A stretch of 64,000 nucleotides of DNA from Hemerocallis citrina (GCA_017893485.1 CM030362.1:264225073-264289072), one strand, 5' to 3'; shown: positions 1 through 10,200, numbered from the stretch's first letter. The notes: a model not told the origin generated them from the sequence alone. Numbers and translations are program-made.

Positions 1-597
1 AACACCAAGGAAGTGCAAAGGCTCACGGGACGACTGGCAGTCATCAGCCGTTTCCTCTCCAAATCTAAAGAGAAATCGCTCTCATTCTTTAAAGCCCTAA
101 GAGGGGAAAAAAGCTTCTAGAGGGCAACCCCCCAGCAGGAGGCATTCGACCAGCTGAAGGCATACCTCGCTAACCCACCGCTCCTCAGTAAGCCGAAGCC
201 GGACGAGCCCTTGTTCCTCTACTTGGCCGCCACCGAACACGCGTTCAGTGCCGTGTTGGTCAGGGAGGAGGACGGATCGCAGAAGCTTCTTTACTATGTT
301 AGCAAGATCATGCATGACGCGGAGGTCAGATACCCAAGGACAGAGAAAATCGCCTATGCACTGATTATGGCTGTACGGAAACTCCGCCCCTACTTTCAGG
401 CCCACTTCGTTAGCGTTCTCACAGATCAGCCTCTCAAGACAGTCTTTGACAAGCTCAAAAATTTCGGCCGCCTCATCAAATGGTCAATCGAACTCAGTCA
501 GCACGACATCAGCTACCACTCTCGTACAACAATCAAAGGCCAGGAGCTCGCAGAATTCATTACTGAATGCACCATCCCCGAATCCCCGGGAATTTAG
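1..597 (+). pseudogene. Tat element: end of reverse transcriptase and first RNase H
   Basis: The reading frame starting at position 1 shows the RT connection segment (RLTGRLAVISRFLSKSKEKS) followed by a gypsy-type RNase H region with motifs LVREEDGSQKLLYYVSK, RYPRTEKIAYALI and LTDQPLKTVF. It ends with the linker that precedes the second RNase H. In-frame stops at 118-120 (where the family has tryptophan) and at 595-597 mark it as dead. The first RNase H carries LYLAATEH where active gypsy RNase H has an aspartate. Tat elements usually have a degenerate first RNase H, because the second one takes over. The N-terminal half of pol lies outside the window. Confidence 0.88.
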
Positions 598-1262
598 CAG
601 GATGCCCCGACTTAGGACGTCTATATCGACGGTTCTTCCTGCGAGGAAGGAAGCAGGGCGGGCATCATCCTCAGAGGGCCCAACGACTTTATCCTTCAGT
701 GTTTTCTTCGGCTGAATTTTTCAGCCACAAACAACGAGGCAGAATATGAAGCTCTGATCGCGGGACTCACACTGGCCTACCGAGTGGGAGTGAGGCAAAT
801 ACAGGTCTTCAGTGACTCATAACTTGTGGTCAAATAGATCACCGTAGAGTACAAGGCTCGTGACCACCGAATGACCTAATACGTGCCGCGAGCAAAGCAG
901 CTGCTGCAGCTCTTCCTGAAGGCGGATGTCCATCGGATCCCAAGAGAACAAAACTATCATGCCGACTCCTTTTCTAAACTCGCGTCATCTTCTCTCGGAG
1001 GATTAGACTGCACGGTCCTAGTCGAGGTCCTTCTTAAGCCAACAATCGAAGAACCAGAAGTCTTCTACCTCACCAATGAAAATTCCACCGAGACGTGGAT
1101 AAGCCCCATACACGGGTTCCTGACAACTGGCGAGCTTCCACCAAACCCGGCCACGACACGAAGCATTCGAGTGCGGTCCGAAAGATTCACCTTAATTAGG
1201 GGTGTGCTCTTTAAATTCTCCTACACCAAGTCGGACAGGAGACCCTATCTTCGCTGCCTAAC
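598..1262 (+). pseudogene. Tat element: second, archaeal-type RNase H and start of the integrase linker
   Basis: The frame continues from the preceding piece. It shows the aRNH hallmarks: an aspartate near YIDGSS, then ATNNEAEYEALIAGL with the catalytic glutamate, and FSDS with the next aspartate. The domain would cut RNA in RNA-DNA hybrids during reverse transcription. Stops at 613-615, 820-822, 835-837 and 877-879 break it. The last three sit where relatives have glutamine, so they look like CAR to TAR changes. The frame stays open from 883 to the insertion point. It breaks off inside CTAAC (1258-1262) and resumes in frame at 6149. Confidence 0.88.
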
Positions 1263-1734
1263 TGTAACGCCCCTGCCCCTAGCTCAGACAATTTATACAA
1301 TTTATAAGACAAATTAGATACTATGTAGTACAACTGCCCACCACAGGCTGCCTCTCAAAAGATGGTTAACCGAATTGGTTATCTTGATCATAGGCAATGT
1401 TATTTATATATTACTGTATTCTTTAAATCTCCCGATATGGGAAAATATTCAACACTTCCCCGTGGTCTTTCTTTCTTGCGTGTGACATCAGCATACCCAA
1501 GAAACCAATACAGCCTGAAATGCCTTAATCCCGGGTGGGGCCCTCCACTTAGAGGCCACATCACCTCGTGACGAAACCAGAGCAGAGCTCTGTTTGTTCA
1601 TTTGAACCGTGCCCCCCCATTTTCCATACATTTTTTATATAATCCCTCCTATAGAAATCTCTATAGGCAACAATCACATTTTCCTTATATATATCTATAT
1701 ATATTATACTCTTTGAAAATTACGGGGTGTTACA
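1263..1734 (-). repeat. 3' LTR of TRIM copy 1
   Basis: This 472-bp repeat starts TGTAACGCCCC and ends GGGGTGTTACA on the plus strand. It aligns along its length with 1998-2485. Its inner edge abuts the purine tract, so it is the 3' LTR in element orientation. Confidence 0.85.
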
Positions 1735-1983
1735 CACACACCCCCTTCAGAAATCAGCGTCCTCGCTGAGCACGGGCATGCACAATATAGTGCAAGATCT
1801 CCTTTCTAGCCGATGTGGAATGGAGTACTCTGATTCTACTAGCTGCACCGTACCCCGATTCTGCTGGTTGTCCATTATTTCAGGCCGCCACCTTGCTCCC
1901 TCTCAGGCATACCCGTACATCTGCTAGTTCCATCTCAGGCATACATCTCGCCCACTCTTACCCACACTCGGTGTCGAAAGTCG

Positions 1984-1995
1984 GCTCTGATACCA
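1984..1995 (-). other. Primer-binding site of TRIM copy 1 (tRNA-Met type)
   Basis: On the minus strand this reads TGGTATCAGAGC, the common plant LTR-retrotransposon site complementary to the 3' end of initiator tRNA-Met. It lies two bases inside the 5' LTR at 1998-2485. Confidence 0.85.
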
Positions 1996-1997
1996 TT

Positions 1998-2485
1998 TGT
2001 AATGCCACTGCCCCTAGCTCAGACAATTTATACAATTTATAAGACAAATTAGATACTATGTAGTACAACTACCCACCATAGGCTGCCTCTCAAAAGGTGG
2101 TTAACCGAATTGGTGACTCTTGATCATAGGCAATGTTATTTATATATTATTCTATTCTTTAAATCTCCCTATATGGGACAATATTCAACACTTCCCCGCT
2201 GTCTTTCTTTCTTGCGTGTGACGTCAGCACACCCAAGAAACCAACACAGCCTGAAATGCCTTAATCTCGGGTGGGGCCCTCCCCTTAGAGGCCACGTCAC
2301 CTCGTGACGAAACCAGAGCAGAGCTATGTTTGCTCATTTGAACTGTGCCCCCCTTCCCCCCCCCCTCCCATTTTCCATACATTTTTTATATAATCCCTCC
2401 TATAGAAATCTCTATAGGCAACAGTCACATTTTCCATATATATATCTATATATATTATACTCTTTGAAAATTACGAGGTGTTACA
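1998..2485 (-). repeat. 5' LTR of TRIM copy 1
   Basis: This 488-bp partner of 1263-1734 includes a C-rich expansion near 2350-2370 and the same AT-rich end with GGTGTTACA. Its right end touches the CTAAC duplication. Confidence 0.85.
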
Positions 2486-2791
2486 CTAACTGTAACTCCT
2501 GTTTTCCTGTATTTGTATTTTTATACTGTATTTCGCCTCATTGTACTCCTTCATCTACATTGAGATCCTGTATTTTATTTCAGTATGAATAAAATCATTA
2601 TTTCGCCTCGACTCAATTTTTTTGGTCCTTTTACCGAATTCATTTGTATGCACTTTGTATCATTCTTTATGAAGAAATGGCTATTTCTTCTCATTTATCA
2701 CTTTATCCCCATTTTATTGCATTTTGACCAAGTCTGCTGTTGGATCCTATTTGAAGCGGATACCCTAAAACCCACAAACCCGAAACCCTAC

Positions 2792-2798
2792 TATATAA
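2792..2798 (+). promoter_or_regulatory. TATA box of solo LTR copy 1
   Basis: TATATAA lies about 300 bp into the LTR. It is followed by CCCTAACCC-type telo-box-like repeats, the same arrangement as in the intact Tekay LTRs at 34889 and 42684. Confidence 0.6.
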
Positions 2799-3106
2799 CC
2801 CTACCCTAACCCTAATCCCAACCCTAATCACTGTTAAAACCCAACAAACCCCACCGCTTTCTCCTTCCCTTCCGTTTCCTTCATCTTCTCCATTCATTCG
2901 AACCCAATCACCGTCGCCACTTCCCTGCCACCTTCGAACCGCCTCACCATCCCCATCACAGCCACAACCAATCCCCTCGCCTGCATCCCCTCACTTTCTT
3001 CCCGTCCTCGCCATCACCGTTACCCACTGCCATCGCCATTATCTACCGAACCCATTATCTCGCTCCCGAACTGCCTCATCGTCCCGCTCTCTGATCGCCC
3101 CCATCA

Positions 3107-3610
3107 TTGCTGCATCACCTCGCCCCCATCATCCATTTCCATCGCCTCCGTTCGCGCCACCAACACCCCGAACCCATCTCCTCCGCTCTCCTCCCCTGTT
3201 TTCAAATTCGAGAGCAGAGTGCCGCTTCCTCCGCGCCACAATCGCGTCGCCATCACTGCCTTGCGCGCCTCGCCGTTAGCGTCGTGCCACCGTCGAAGCC
3301 ATCGCTTTCCGCTGCCGGTCGCCACCGCTCCCTCTCTCTCCCTCTCGCTCCTTGTTTCGACGAAGAAGAAGGCAGGATTAGGGCGGGATCCAATCTCAAC
3401 CATTTTTACGCATTAAGATCGTGCAACCCAGCCGATCTGATCGTTGTCCCGTATTTTGCCACACCGAATCCCACTCACTGTTCCGTTGTTCGGCCAGATT
3501 CGCTGCGTAAGAGCGATCTGATTCGCTGGATTTGTTGTCCCGTGTTTTGCCGCGCCAGATCCAGCTTGCTGTTCGCTATTTTGGGACGATCTGGTGTGGG
3601 GAAAATTTGA
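3107..3610 (+). other. Stop-free leader reading frame inside the solo LTR
   Basis: A 167-codon frame crosses the GC-rich leader of the LTR. Its second half resembles, in patches only, the 102-codon frame at 35238-35546 in the intact element (acidic EEEG patch, then SDLIR, then LLA or LLF). The composition is proline-, serine- and arginine-rich. Low-complexity GC-rich DNA gives such frames by chance, so coding is not claimed. Confidence 0.25.
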
Positions 3611-4935
3611 TTCACTGTTGGATTTTCGCACGTGCTTCACCCGTGCTTTTGGGAGATTGTGCCCGGAGTTTTTCGATCCCGATTTCTTCAACTAACGGAT
3701 CTAATCATCGTCAATCAAGGCAAGTATTCCTCTTGTACACATTTTTGTTCAGTACAAGCATTCCTTGAAAATACTGCAAATAGTTAGAAATTGTGACTCC
3801 TCCTTGACTATCGTTGTGGATCAAATATTAAACCTCCTCAATTTCATAATCTTAAGAGTCACAATAATTTCATTGAATTATATTATAATTACTTGGACTC
3901 ATTTTATCCCCTGAACACATGGACACATGAAATTAAGGAGTCCTAAATTTGTAGACATATGATATATCTTGTATTTGATGAACTGGCACCCATTTGGCTT
4001 GAAAAAAAAACAATTATTACTTGCTATTTTGATAATCATTACCCTGTATTTATATCACACATTAACCAAGACGCCTAATAACAAATTTCTTGTAACCTAT
4101 ACTAGTAAGACATTTCCACATATTGCTGTCCTGAATCTTATTATGCTGTTTTGACCCCTTTAACATCAGAATCTGAACCCGAGCCCTGAATAGAAAATGT
4201 AGCTCTAGATGTCTAGATGTCGATAGCCTCCGGAATTTTTGAATTTGGAGTATCAGTCTAGGAGTTATTGCAGTTTTACTGCAGCTGTGCCGGTAGACGC
4301 AGATTCGCAAAAACTGCTGCACACCTTTACTTTGCAAATTAATTTAACCATGTTAACAGCAAGTGTTTGATTTGAAATTTTCTATGCGGCTGCTGGACAC
4401 CCTATAGGACATCCTCAATTTTTCTTAGAATTAATTAACGATATTTCGACCCTGTCTTACATGTTTAAACTTCGATTCATAAATTCTGCCTGAACACTTT
4501 AGCTGTGTAATTCGCTGTTTTGGCACATGTTCCCACCACTTTCTTGTACCTTAATTATATGCGTTGGAACCGGGCAGGAGTCTGGTTTCTAGATCTCCTG
4601 ACGGATTCACTTTTGCTATTTCGTAGCAACGGCAATCACAGTTTTGGTACAGCAACGTCGTGCTGTCCAGATTTGGGATTTTCGTTGTTCGCGTTACTTT
4701 TATTCATGTCGACCCCCGATTATGCCATATAACTACCCTAAACTTGTTCTATGTACATGACCCTGATTTTTTGACTTGTTTCGCACACATGTACGCTTGC
4801 TTGATAAAATAATAAAAAGGAATAAGCCGGGGTTAAGGGAAAGACCATGGTAGTGGATAACATAGGTAAGTGTACTCGGAAGGGGGCTCGTGTTTCCCAT
4901 AATGTTATGTTAAATGGAACTAAGCCCGTGTTTCC

Positions 4936-5098
4936 CACGTCATGGGTGACGGGGGCCACCTCTAGAGCCTACGGGGGCCACCTCTAGAGCCCATTATATG
5001 ATTACATGATATATACTTGAGATCACATGGAACTAAGTGCCACGTCATGGGTGACGGGGGCCACCTCTAGAGCCTACGGGGGTCACCCCTAGAGTCCA
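4936..5098 (+). repeat. Short direct duplications GGGGGCCACCTCTAGAGCC
   Basis: A block containing CACGTCATGGGTGACGGGGG and paired copies of GGGGGCCACCTCTAGAGCC occurs at about 4936-4992 and again at about 5040-5098. It accounts for part of the extra length of this LTR compared with the 2.9-kb LTRs. Confidence 0.7.
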
Positions 5099-5225
5099 TG
5101 GTTGATCACCTGCTTGATACTTGATACCTGAGTACGCCGCCCTATAGACTCCATTACTAGGCCTAAACGAAATTGTTTTGACTGTAGCAACCATATAGTA
5201 AAAGTATGGATGCATGAAGTGCTAC

Positions 5226-5520
5226 CTAGATAGTAATAACTACAAGACTTGAACATGAAACATGCTTACTGGATACTCGACTACTTGATACATGAAACTT
5301 GATACATGAAACTTGAACTCGATACTTGTTCACTTGATACTTGACTACTTGATACTTGGAACTTGACACATGAAACCCGATACATGAAACTTGAACTGGA
5401 TACATGTTACTTGATACTTGATAACTTGTTACTTGATACTTGAGACCTGACAACTTGACACTAGACTTGAGACTTGATACCTGACACTTGAACTAGATGC
5501 TTGTCACTTGAGGTTAGATA
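5226..5520 (+). repeat. Degenerate ACTTGATAC minisatellite
   Basis: Irregular repeats of ACTTGATAC, ACTTGAAAC and ACATGAAAC fill this stretch. Shorter versions sit at the matching place in the intact Tekay LTRs (about 36600-36860 and 44400-44660), so it is an old property of the LTR family that varies in length. Confidence 0.75.
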
Positions 5521-6148
5521 CCCTATGTGTTCACTTGTCACTTGTTTTACCACTAGTATTTGTTATCCAACCTGTTTACTTGAGTTATCCTTCTTGTTAG
5601 CTAGTTCTTGGTTCTTTCCACTACTTGTTATATCTCTGTTACATTCTTGATTTCAATTTCCCATTACTTGTACTTGTTTTTACTATTTGTGGCCTTAGCT
5701 TGCACTAAGGGCATTTTCTCTTGTTTTCCCTGTTTTTCCTCTTTATATTTAATTAGCAAACTTTGGAGACGAGCTACCCGCTGGAATTGGTGAGCAAAGG
5801 TTCTAGCTTTCAAGTGGAGAAAGGACATGATTAGAATACTTGTTCTTTTGAATTATTTGTTTTCCTGAATTATTATTTCTTGCTATTTAAGAACTTGTAA
5901 CGGGCTGATGTTCCCGAGTTTTAACTTGATCCAGACTTGAAACTATTTGGATGTTATTATTGGGTTTTCAATTGTTTCTATTGCTAATAAATTATTCACG
6001 CATGCTTGGTTATATATATATCTCTCTTGTTAGATTCTTGTTGTGATGCTGAGTCGATCCTACAGCTTATGAATGATGTTAAGATCATTCGCTGGGCTTC
6101 GTCATGCACTCGTATTCCGTATTTTGGGAAGCGGGGCGTGACACTAAC

Positions 6149-7235
6149 ACCAGACGGGGCTAAGTACGCCCTGGAAGAACTACACGAAGGGATCGGGGGG
6201 TGCCATATGGGCAGCAGGTCGCTGGCCCGGAAAGCACTAATCCACGGCTACTACTGGCCAACTATGCTGCAAGATGCTAAAAACCTCGTCCGAAGCTGCG
6301 GCCCCTATCAGAGGTTTTCCCCCGTTAAACACTCGCCCCAAGCCGAGCTGAAGTCCCTCACTAGTCCTATCCCTTTTGCCATGTGAGGAATGGACCTGGT
6401 CGGCTCCTTTTCGCTGGCAACCGGCCAGAGGCGATTCCTCATCGTGGTCGTTGACTACTTCACTAAATGGGTAGAGGCGCAGCCCCTAACTATCATCACC
6501 GAGCATCAGGCTCAACAATTCTTCTGGAAGCACATAGAATGCCGATTTGGGATCCTATGCATGCTAATCACCGATAACGGAACCTAATTTGCCGACAAAA
6601 ACTTTCAGAAGTTTTGCGATGACCTAGGCATTTAATAGCGCTTCTCGTCAGTCACTCATACCCAATCGAACGGCCAGGCCAAAAACACCAACCGTCTAAT
6701 TCTTGATGGTCTGAAGAAGCGGCTGGACCAGTCGCCCAAGGGTTTGTGGGTGGAGGAGTTGTCAAGCATCCTCTGGTCACATCGGACTACTAAGAGAATT
6801 CCAACCGGCGAGTCCCCTTTCAATCTGACATATAGAACCGAGGCGGCCATCCAACTGGAAGCCGGCCTCCCATCGCCGAGGTACATGGGCTTCAACGAAG
6901 AATCAAACTCAAGCAACCTCAGTGCCAACCTGGACATCGTTGACGGGGTACGAGAAAGATCCAGCATCCGACGGGCCATTTACCAACAACGGGTAGAGAG
7001 GCTCTATAACAAGAAAGTTCGCTCAACCAACATCAAGGAAGGGGACCTCTTGCTTCGAAAGCTAGCAATATCCCAGCCTGCATCCAGGGGCAAGCTCGCC
7101 CCCAACTGGGAGGGCCCATATAAAATCTCCCAGGTGGTCCATCCCGGAACGTACCGCCTCAAAGACTTGGAGGGAAAGATGGTTAAGAGGCCCTGGAACA
7201 CGAAACACCTCATCAAATTTCAAGAGGAAAAGTAA
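6149..7235 (+). pseudogene. Tat element: integrase
   Basis: The frame resumes from 1262 and shows the zinc-binding N-terminus (HEGIGGCHMGSR, then a C...C pair whose last cysteine is followed by GPYQ), the core motifs DLVGSFSLATGQRRF, VVDYFTKWVEAQPL and ITDNGT, and the C-terminal part (KIKEGDLLLRK-like, then GKLAPNWEGPYKI). The integrase would insert the DNA copy. Stops near 6384 (MDLVG normally follows tryptophan), at DNGT* and as a TAA TAG pair after DDLGI kill it. The DNGT stop and the pair sit where relatives have glutamine. The frame ends naturally at 7233-7235. Confidence 0.88.
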
Positions 7236-7336
7236 GGAAGAATCAACTGTTGTAATCGTTACGCGTCAGTTCTCCTGTAAACAAATGGTCATGATATAAA
7301 AGCAGCACATTTTTTGTTGATTCAAAGTTTGTACAA

Positions 7337-7549
7337 AGCAAGGTACCTGCTTTCTCACAAGCCTGGATGCCCGATGCTCGGCACGTTTCTCGAGCAAGGC
7401 ACCAGCTTTCTCACAAGCTTGCACACCCGACGCTCGGCATGTATCACAAGCAAGGCACCAGCTTTCTCATAAGCTTGGACGCCCGACGCTCGCCATGTAT
7501 CGCGAGCAAGGCACCAGCTTTCTCGCAAGCTTGGACGCCGATGCTCGGC
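7337..7549 (+). repeat. 56-bp tandem array, left part
   Basis: About four head-to-tail units contain CAAGGCACCAGCTTTCTC, an AAGCTT site and CGATGCTCGGC. They begin about 100 bp after the Tat pol stop. The array is cut here by TRIM copy 2 and continues at 8683. Confidence 0.9.
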
Positions 7550-7554
7550 ATGTA

Positions 7555-7975
7555 TGTAACACCCCATAAATTTCAAAAAAAAAATATAGTATAGTTATAT
7601 ATAGGGGATATATATATGGCTGGAGTGTATTAAATTATATATGGAATTTATTTGGAATATGCATAGATATAATGCTTGAATGGAAAGTATGAATGGTGAT
7701 GTGGGGGGTCCCACGTTTGCATGGTAACAGCAAGTAGATTAGCTGTTGACCATGGGTGATGTGGTTGTTGACTATGGGTGAGGTATGGGAAATTATCCCA
7801 TATCGGTAAAATTGGAATAAAAATATAATATAAATAATAAAGCCTATGATCAAGAGTCACCAATCCGGTTAACCACCTTTTGAGAGGCAGCCTGTGGTGG
7901 GCAGTTATACTGCATAGTATCTAATTTGTCTTATAAATTGTATAAATTGTCTGAGCTAGGGGCAGGGGTGTTACA
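7555..7975 (+). repeat. 5' LTR of TRIM copy 2
   Basis: This 421-bp repeat starts TGTAACACCCC and ends GGGGTGTTACA. It matches 8250-8682 with several small indels and base changes. Confidence 0.88.
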
Positions 7976-7977
7976 AA

Positions 7978-7989
7978 TGGTATCAGAGC
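7978..7989 (+). other. Primer-binding site of TRIM copy 2 (tRNA-Met type)
   Basis: TGGTATCAGAGC lies two bases after the 5' LTR, with the same spacing as in copy 1. Confidence 0.88.
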
Positions 7990-8249
7990 CGACTTTCGAC
8001 ACCGAGTGTGGGTAAGAGTGGGAGAGATATATGCCTGAGATGGAGCTAGCAGATGTACGGGTATGCCTGAGAGGGAGCGAGGTTGGGACAGGTCGCCCAG
8101 ATAGGGGACTGTACAATTAGCAGAATCAGGGTACGGTGCAGCTAGCAGAATCAGGGTACTCCACTCCACATCGGCTAGAAAGAAGATCCTGCACTATATT
8201 GTGCATGCCCGTGTTCAGCGAGGATGCTGATTTCTGAAGGGGGGATGTA

Positions 8250-8682
8250 TGTAGCACCCCGTAAATCTCACAAAAAAATATATATTATAATAGTGTATAT
8301 AGTTATATATGGGATATATATATGGCTGGAGTGTATTAAATTATATATGCAATTGATTTGGAATATGCATGGATATAATGCTTGAATGGAAAGTATGAAT
8401 GGTGATGCGGGGGGTCCCACGTTTGCATGGTAACAGCAAGTAGATTGGCTGTTGACTATGGGTGACGTGGCTGTTGACTATGGGTGAGGTATGGGAAATT
8501 ATCACATATCGGTAAAAACTGGAATAAAAATATAATATAAATAATAAAGCCTATGATCAAGAGTTACCAATCCGGTTAACTACCTTTTGAGAGGCAGCCT
8601 GTGGTGGAAAGTTGTACTACATAGTATCTAATTTGTCTTACAAATTGTATAAATTGTCTGAGCTAGGGGCAGGGGTGTTACA
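8250..8682 (+). repeat. 3' LTR of TRIM copy 2
   Basis: This 433-bp repeat starts TGTAGCACCCC and ends GGTGTTACA. It is preceded by the purine tract and followed by the ATGTA duplication. Confidence 0.88.
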
Positions 8683-10062
8683 ATGTATCACAAGCATGGC
8701 ACTAGCTTTCGAACAAGGCACCAGCTTTCTCACGAGCATGGACACCCGACGCTCAGTGTGTATCGCGAGCAAGGCACCAGCTTGCGTGCAAGCTTGGACG
8801 TCCAATGCTCGGCATGTACCGCGAGCAAGGCACCAGCTTGCATCCAAGATTGGACGCCCGACGCTCGGCATGTATCGCGAGCAAGGCACCAGCTTGCGTC
8901 CAAGCTTGGATGCCCTACGCTCGGCATATATCGCGAGCAAGGCACCAGCTTGCGTCCAAGCTTGGACGCCCAACGCTCGGCATGTATCGCGAGCAAGGCA
9001 CCATCTTTCTCACAAGCCTGGATGCCCGACGCTCAGCACATATCTCAAGCAAGCCACCAGCTTTCTGACAAGCTTGGATGCCCGACGCTCGGCATGTATC
9101 GCGAGCAAGGCACCAGCTTTCTCACAAGCCTGGGCACCCGACACTCGGCACGTATCTCGAGCAAGGCACCAGCTTTCTCACAAGCTAGGACGTCTGACAC
9201 TCGGCATGTATCGCGAGCAAGGAACTAGCTTTCTCACAAGCTTGGATGCCTGATGCTCGCCATGTATCGCGAGCAAGACGCCAGCTTGCGTCCAAGCTTG
9301 GATGCCCGACGCTCGGCATGTATTGCGAGCAAGACACCAGCTTGCGTCCAAGATTGGACGCCCGATGCTCGGCATGTATCGCGAGCAAGACACCAGCTTT
9401 CTCACAAGCCTGGACGCCCGACGCTCGGCACGTATCTCAAGCAAGGCACCAGCTTTCTCACAAGCTTGAACGCCCGATGCTCGGCATGTATTGCGAGTAA
9501 GGCACCAGCATTCTCACAAGCTTGGACGCCCGACGCTCGCCAAGTATCGCGAGCAAGGTACCAGCTTTCTCACAAACTTGGATGCCCGACACTTGGCATG
9601 TATCGGGAGCAAGGCACCAGCTTTCTCACAGGCCTTGATGCCCGATGCTCGACACATATCGCGAGCAAGGCACCAGCTTTCTCACAGGCCTTGACACCCG
9701 ACGCTTGACACGTATCGCGAGCAAGGCACCAGCTTTCTCACAAGCCTGGACGCTCGACGCTCGACACGTATCATAAGTAAGGCACCAGCTTTCTCACAAG
9801 CCTGGATGCCTAACGCTTGACACATATCTCGAACAAGGCACCAGCTTTCTCACAAGCTTGGACGCCCGATGCTCGGCATGTATCGCGAGCAAGGCACCAA
9901 CTTTCTCACAAGCTTGGATGCCCGACGCTCGCTATGTATCGCGAGCAAGGCACCAGCTTTCTCACAAGCTTGGATGCCCGACACTCGGCATGTATCGCGA
10001 GCAAGGCGCCAGCTTTCCCACAAGCTTGGGCCCCCGACGCTTGGCATGTATATCGAGAAAGG
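8683..10062 (+). repeat. 56-bp tandem array, right part
   Basis: About 24 head-to-tail units recur at an exact 56-bp period (for example CAAGGCACC at 8714, 8770, 8826, 8882 and 8938). Two unit types alternate in blocks: one with GCTTTCTCACAAGC and one with GCTTGCGTCCAAGC (about 8770-8995 and 9285-9355). Units differ at scattered C/T and G/A positions. The array lies in the 3' non-coding part of a Tat element, a region known in this lineage to hold tandem repeats that can seed satellites. There are no spacers, so it is not a CRISPR-like array. Confidence 0.92.
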
Positions 10063-10200
10063 TACCATATTAACCACAAGACAAAAAAAGAGCCAAGACA
10101 AGACAATCGTTTTCTCATATTATTTCATCAAAGGATGTTGCATCGTTACAAAAAGAAACGATAATACTGGTGTTGCTAGCCCCCTCGACATGTCTCCTTT
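10063..10200. other. Junction between Tat 3' region and copia fragment
   Basis: This short A-rich stretch is unlike both the 56-bp array and the copia coding region. The exact junction and any duplication were not found. Confidence 0.4.

Larger units (their letters stand above)
1263..2485 (-). mobile_element. TRIM-like miniature LTR retrotransposon, copy 1
   Basis: Two direct terminal repeats (1263-1734 and 1998-2485), with TG...CA ends, enclose only 263 bp. Read on the minus strand, a primer-binding site TGGTATCAGAGC follows the 5' LTR after two bases, and a purine tract (rc of 1741-1748) precedes the 3' LTR. There is no coding capacity, so it must rely on enzymes from another element. It is flanked by CTAAC at 1258-1262 and 2486-2490. 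The LTRs are longer than in classical TRIMs. A second copy with the same ends and internal region lies at 7555-8682 on the plus strand. Confidence 0.88.
3720..5756 (+). other. Candidate intron in the LTR leader (solo copy 1)
   Basis: The donor-like sequence AAG|GCAAGTATTC stands at 3719/3720 and a pyrimidine-rich run ending AATTAG ends at 5756. Just after the acceptor lies the block CTTTGGAGACGAGC, conserved with the intact Tekay LTR. GCAAGT is the usual sequence of GC-AG introns. The same pair occurs in the Tekay LTRs, and a GTAAGT version occurs in solo LTR copy 2. Confidence 0.45.
2491..6143 (+). mobile_element. Solo LTR of a Tekay/Del-type gypsy family, copy 1
   Basis: It starts TGTAACTCCT and ends GGGGCGTGACA, with CTAAC on both sides (2486-2490 and 6144-6148). 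Start, end and many internal blocks match the 2.9-kb LTRs of the intact element at 34588-45314, but this copy is 3.65 kb because of extra internal repeats. No internal coding region, primer site or second LTR is present, so it is a product of LTR-LTR recombination. It carries a TATA-like motif, a GC-rich leader stretch (about 2860-3400), a splice-like donor at 3719/3720, AT-rich sequence with short repeats, and an acceptor-like site at 5756. Confidence 0.85.
7555..8682 (+). mobile_element. TRIM-like miniature LTR retrotransposon, copy 2
   Basis: The LTRs are at 7555-7975 and 8250-8682, and the internal part is 274 bp. The primer-binding site TGGTATCAGAGC (7978-7989) follows the 5' LTR after two bases, and the purine tract GAAGGGGGG (from 8236) lies just before the 3' LTR. 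The 5-bp duplication ATGTA flanks it (7550-7554 and 8683-8687). Ends, primer site and internal sequence match TRIM copy 1. It has no coding capacity. It inserted inside a unit of the 56-bp array, so it is younger than the array. Confidence 0.9.
1..10065 (+). mobile_element. Ty3/gypsy element, Tat lineage, decayed and nested
   Basis: The element runs in from outside the window. It reads, in order: the end of reverse transcriptase with the first RNase H, a second RNase H, integrase, then a long non-coding 3' region made of a 56-bp tandem array. Two RNase H domains in a row and a repeat-filled 3' region are features of plant Tat-lineage elements. Later insertions split it at 1263-2485, 2491-6143 and 7555-8682. 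All coding pieces read in one frame once the insertions are removed. The right boundary is unclear because a truncated copia element begins near 10140-10200, and no LTR was recognised. Confidence 0.85.

Noticed and set aside
2790..2840. Interstitial telomeric repeat (CCCTAACCCTAA-like)
   Set aside because: It is short and irregular, and lies just after a TATA box in an LTR; the same arrangement recurs in the other LTRs, so it is a promoter feature.
3104..3691. Overlapping frames on both strands in the GC-rich LTR leader as host genes
   Set aside because: They lie inside a defined LTR, overlap each other on both strands, and reflect GC-rich composition.
7978..7989. tRNA gene fragment
   Set aside because: It is only the 12-bp primer-binding site. 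No cloverleaf or A and B boxes are present.
7337..10062. CRISPR-like array
   Set aside because: Units are contiguous with no unique spacers, and the context is a plant retrotransposon.
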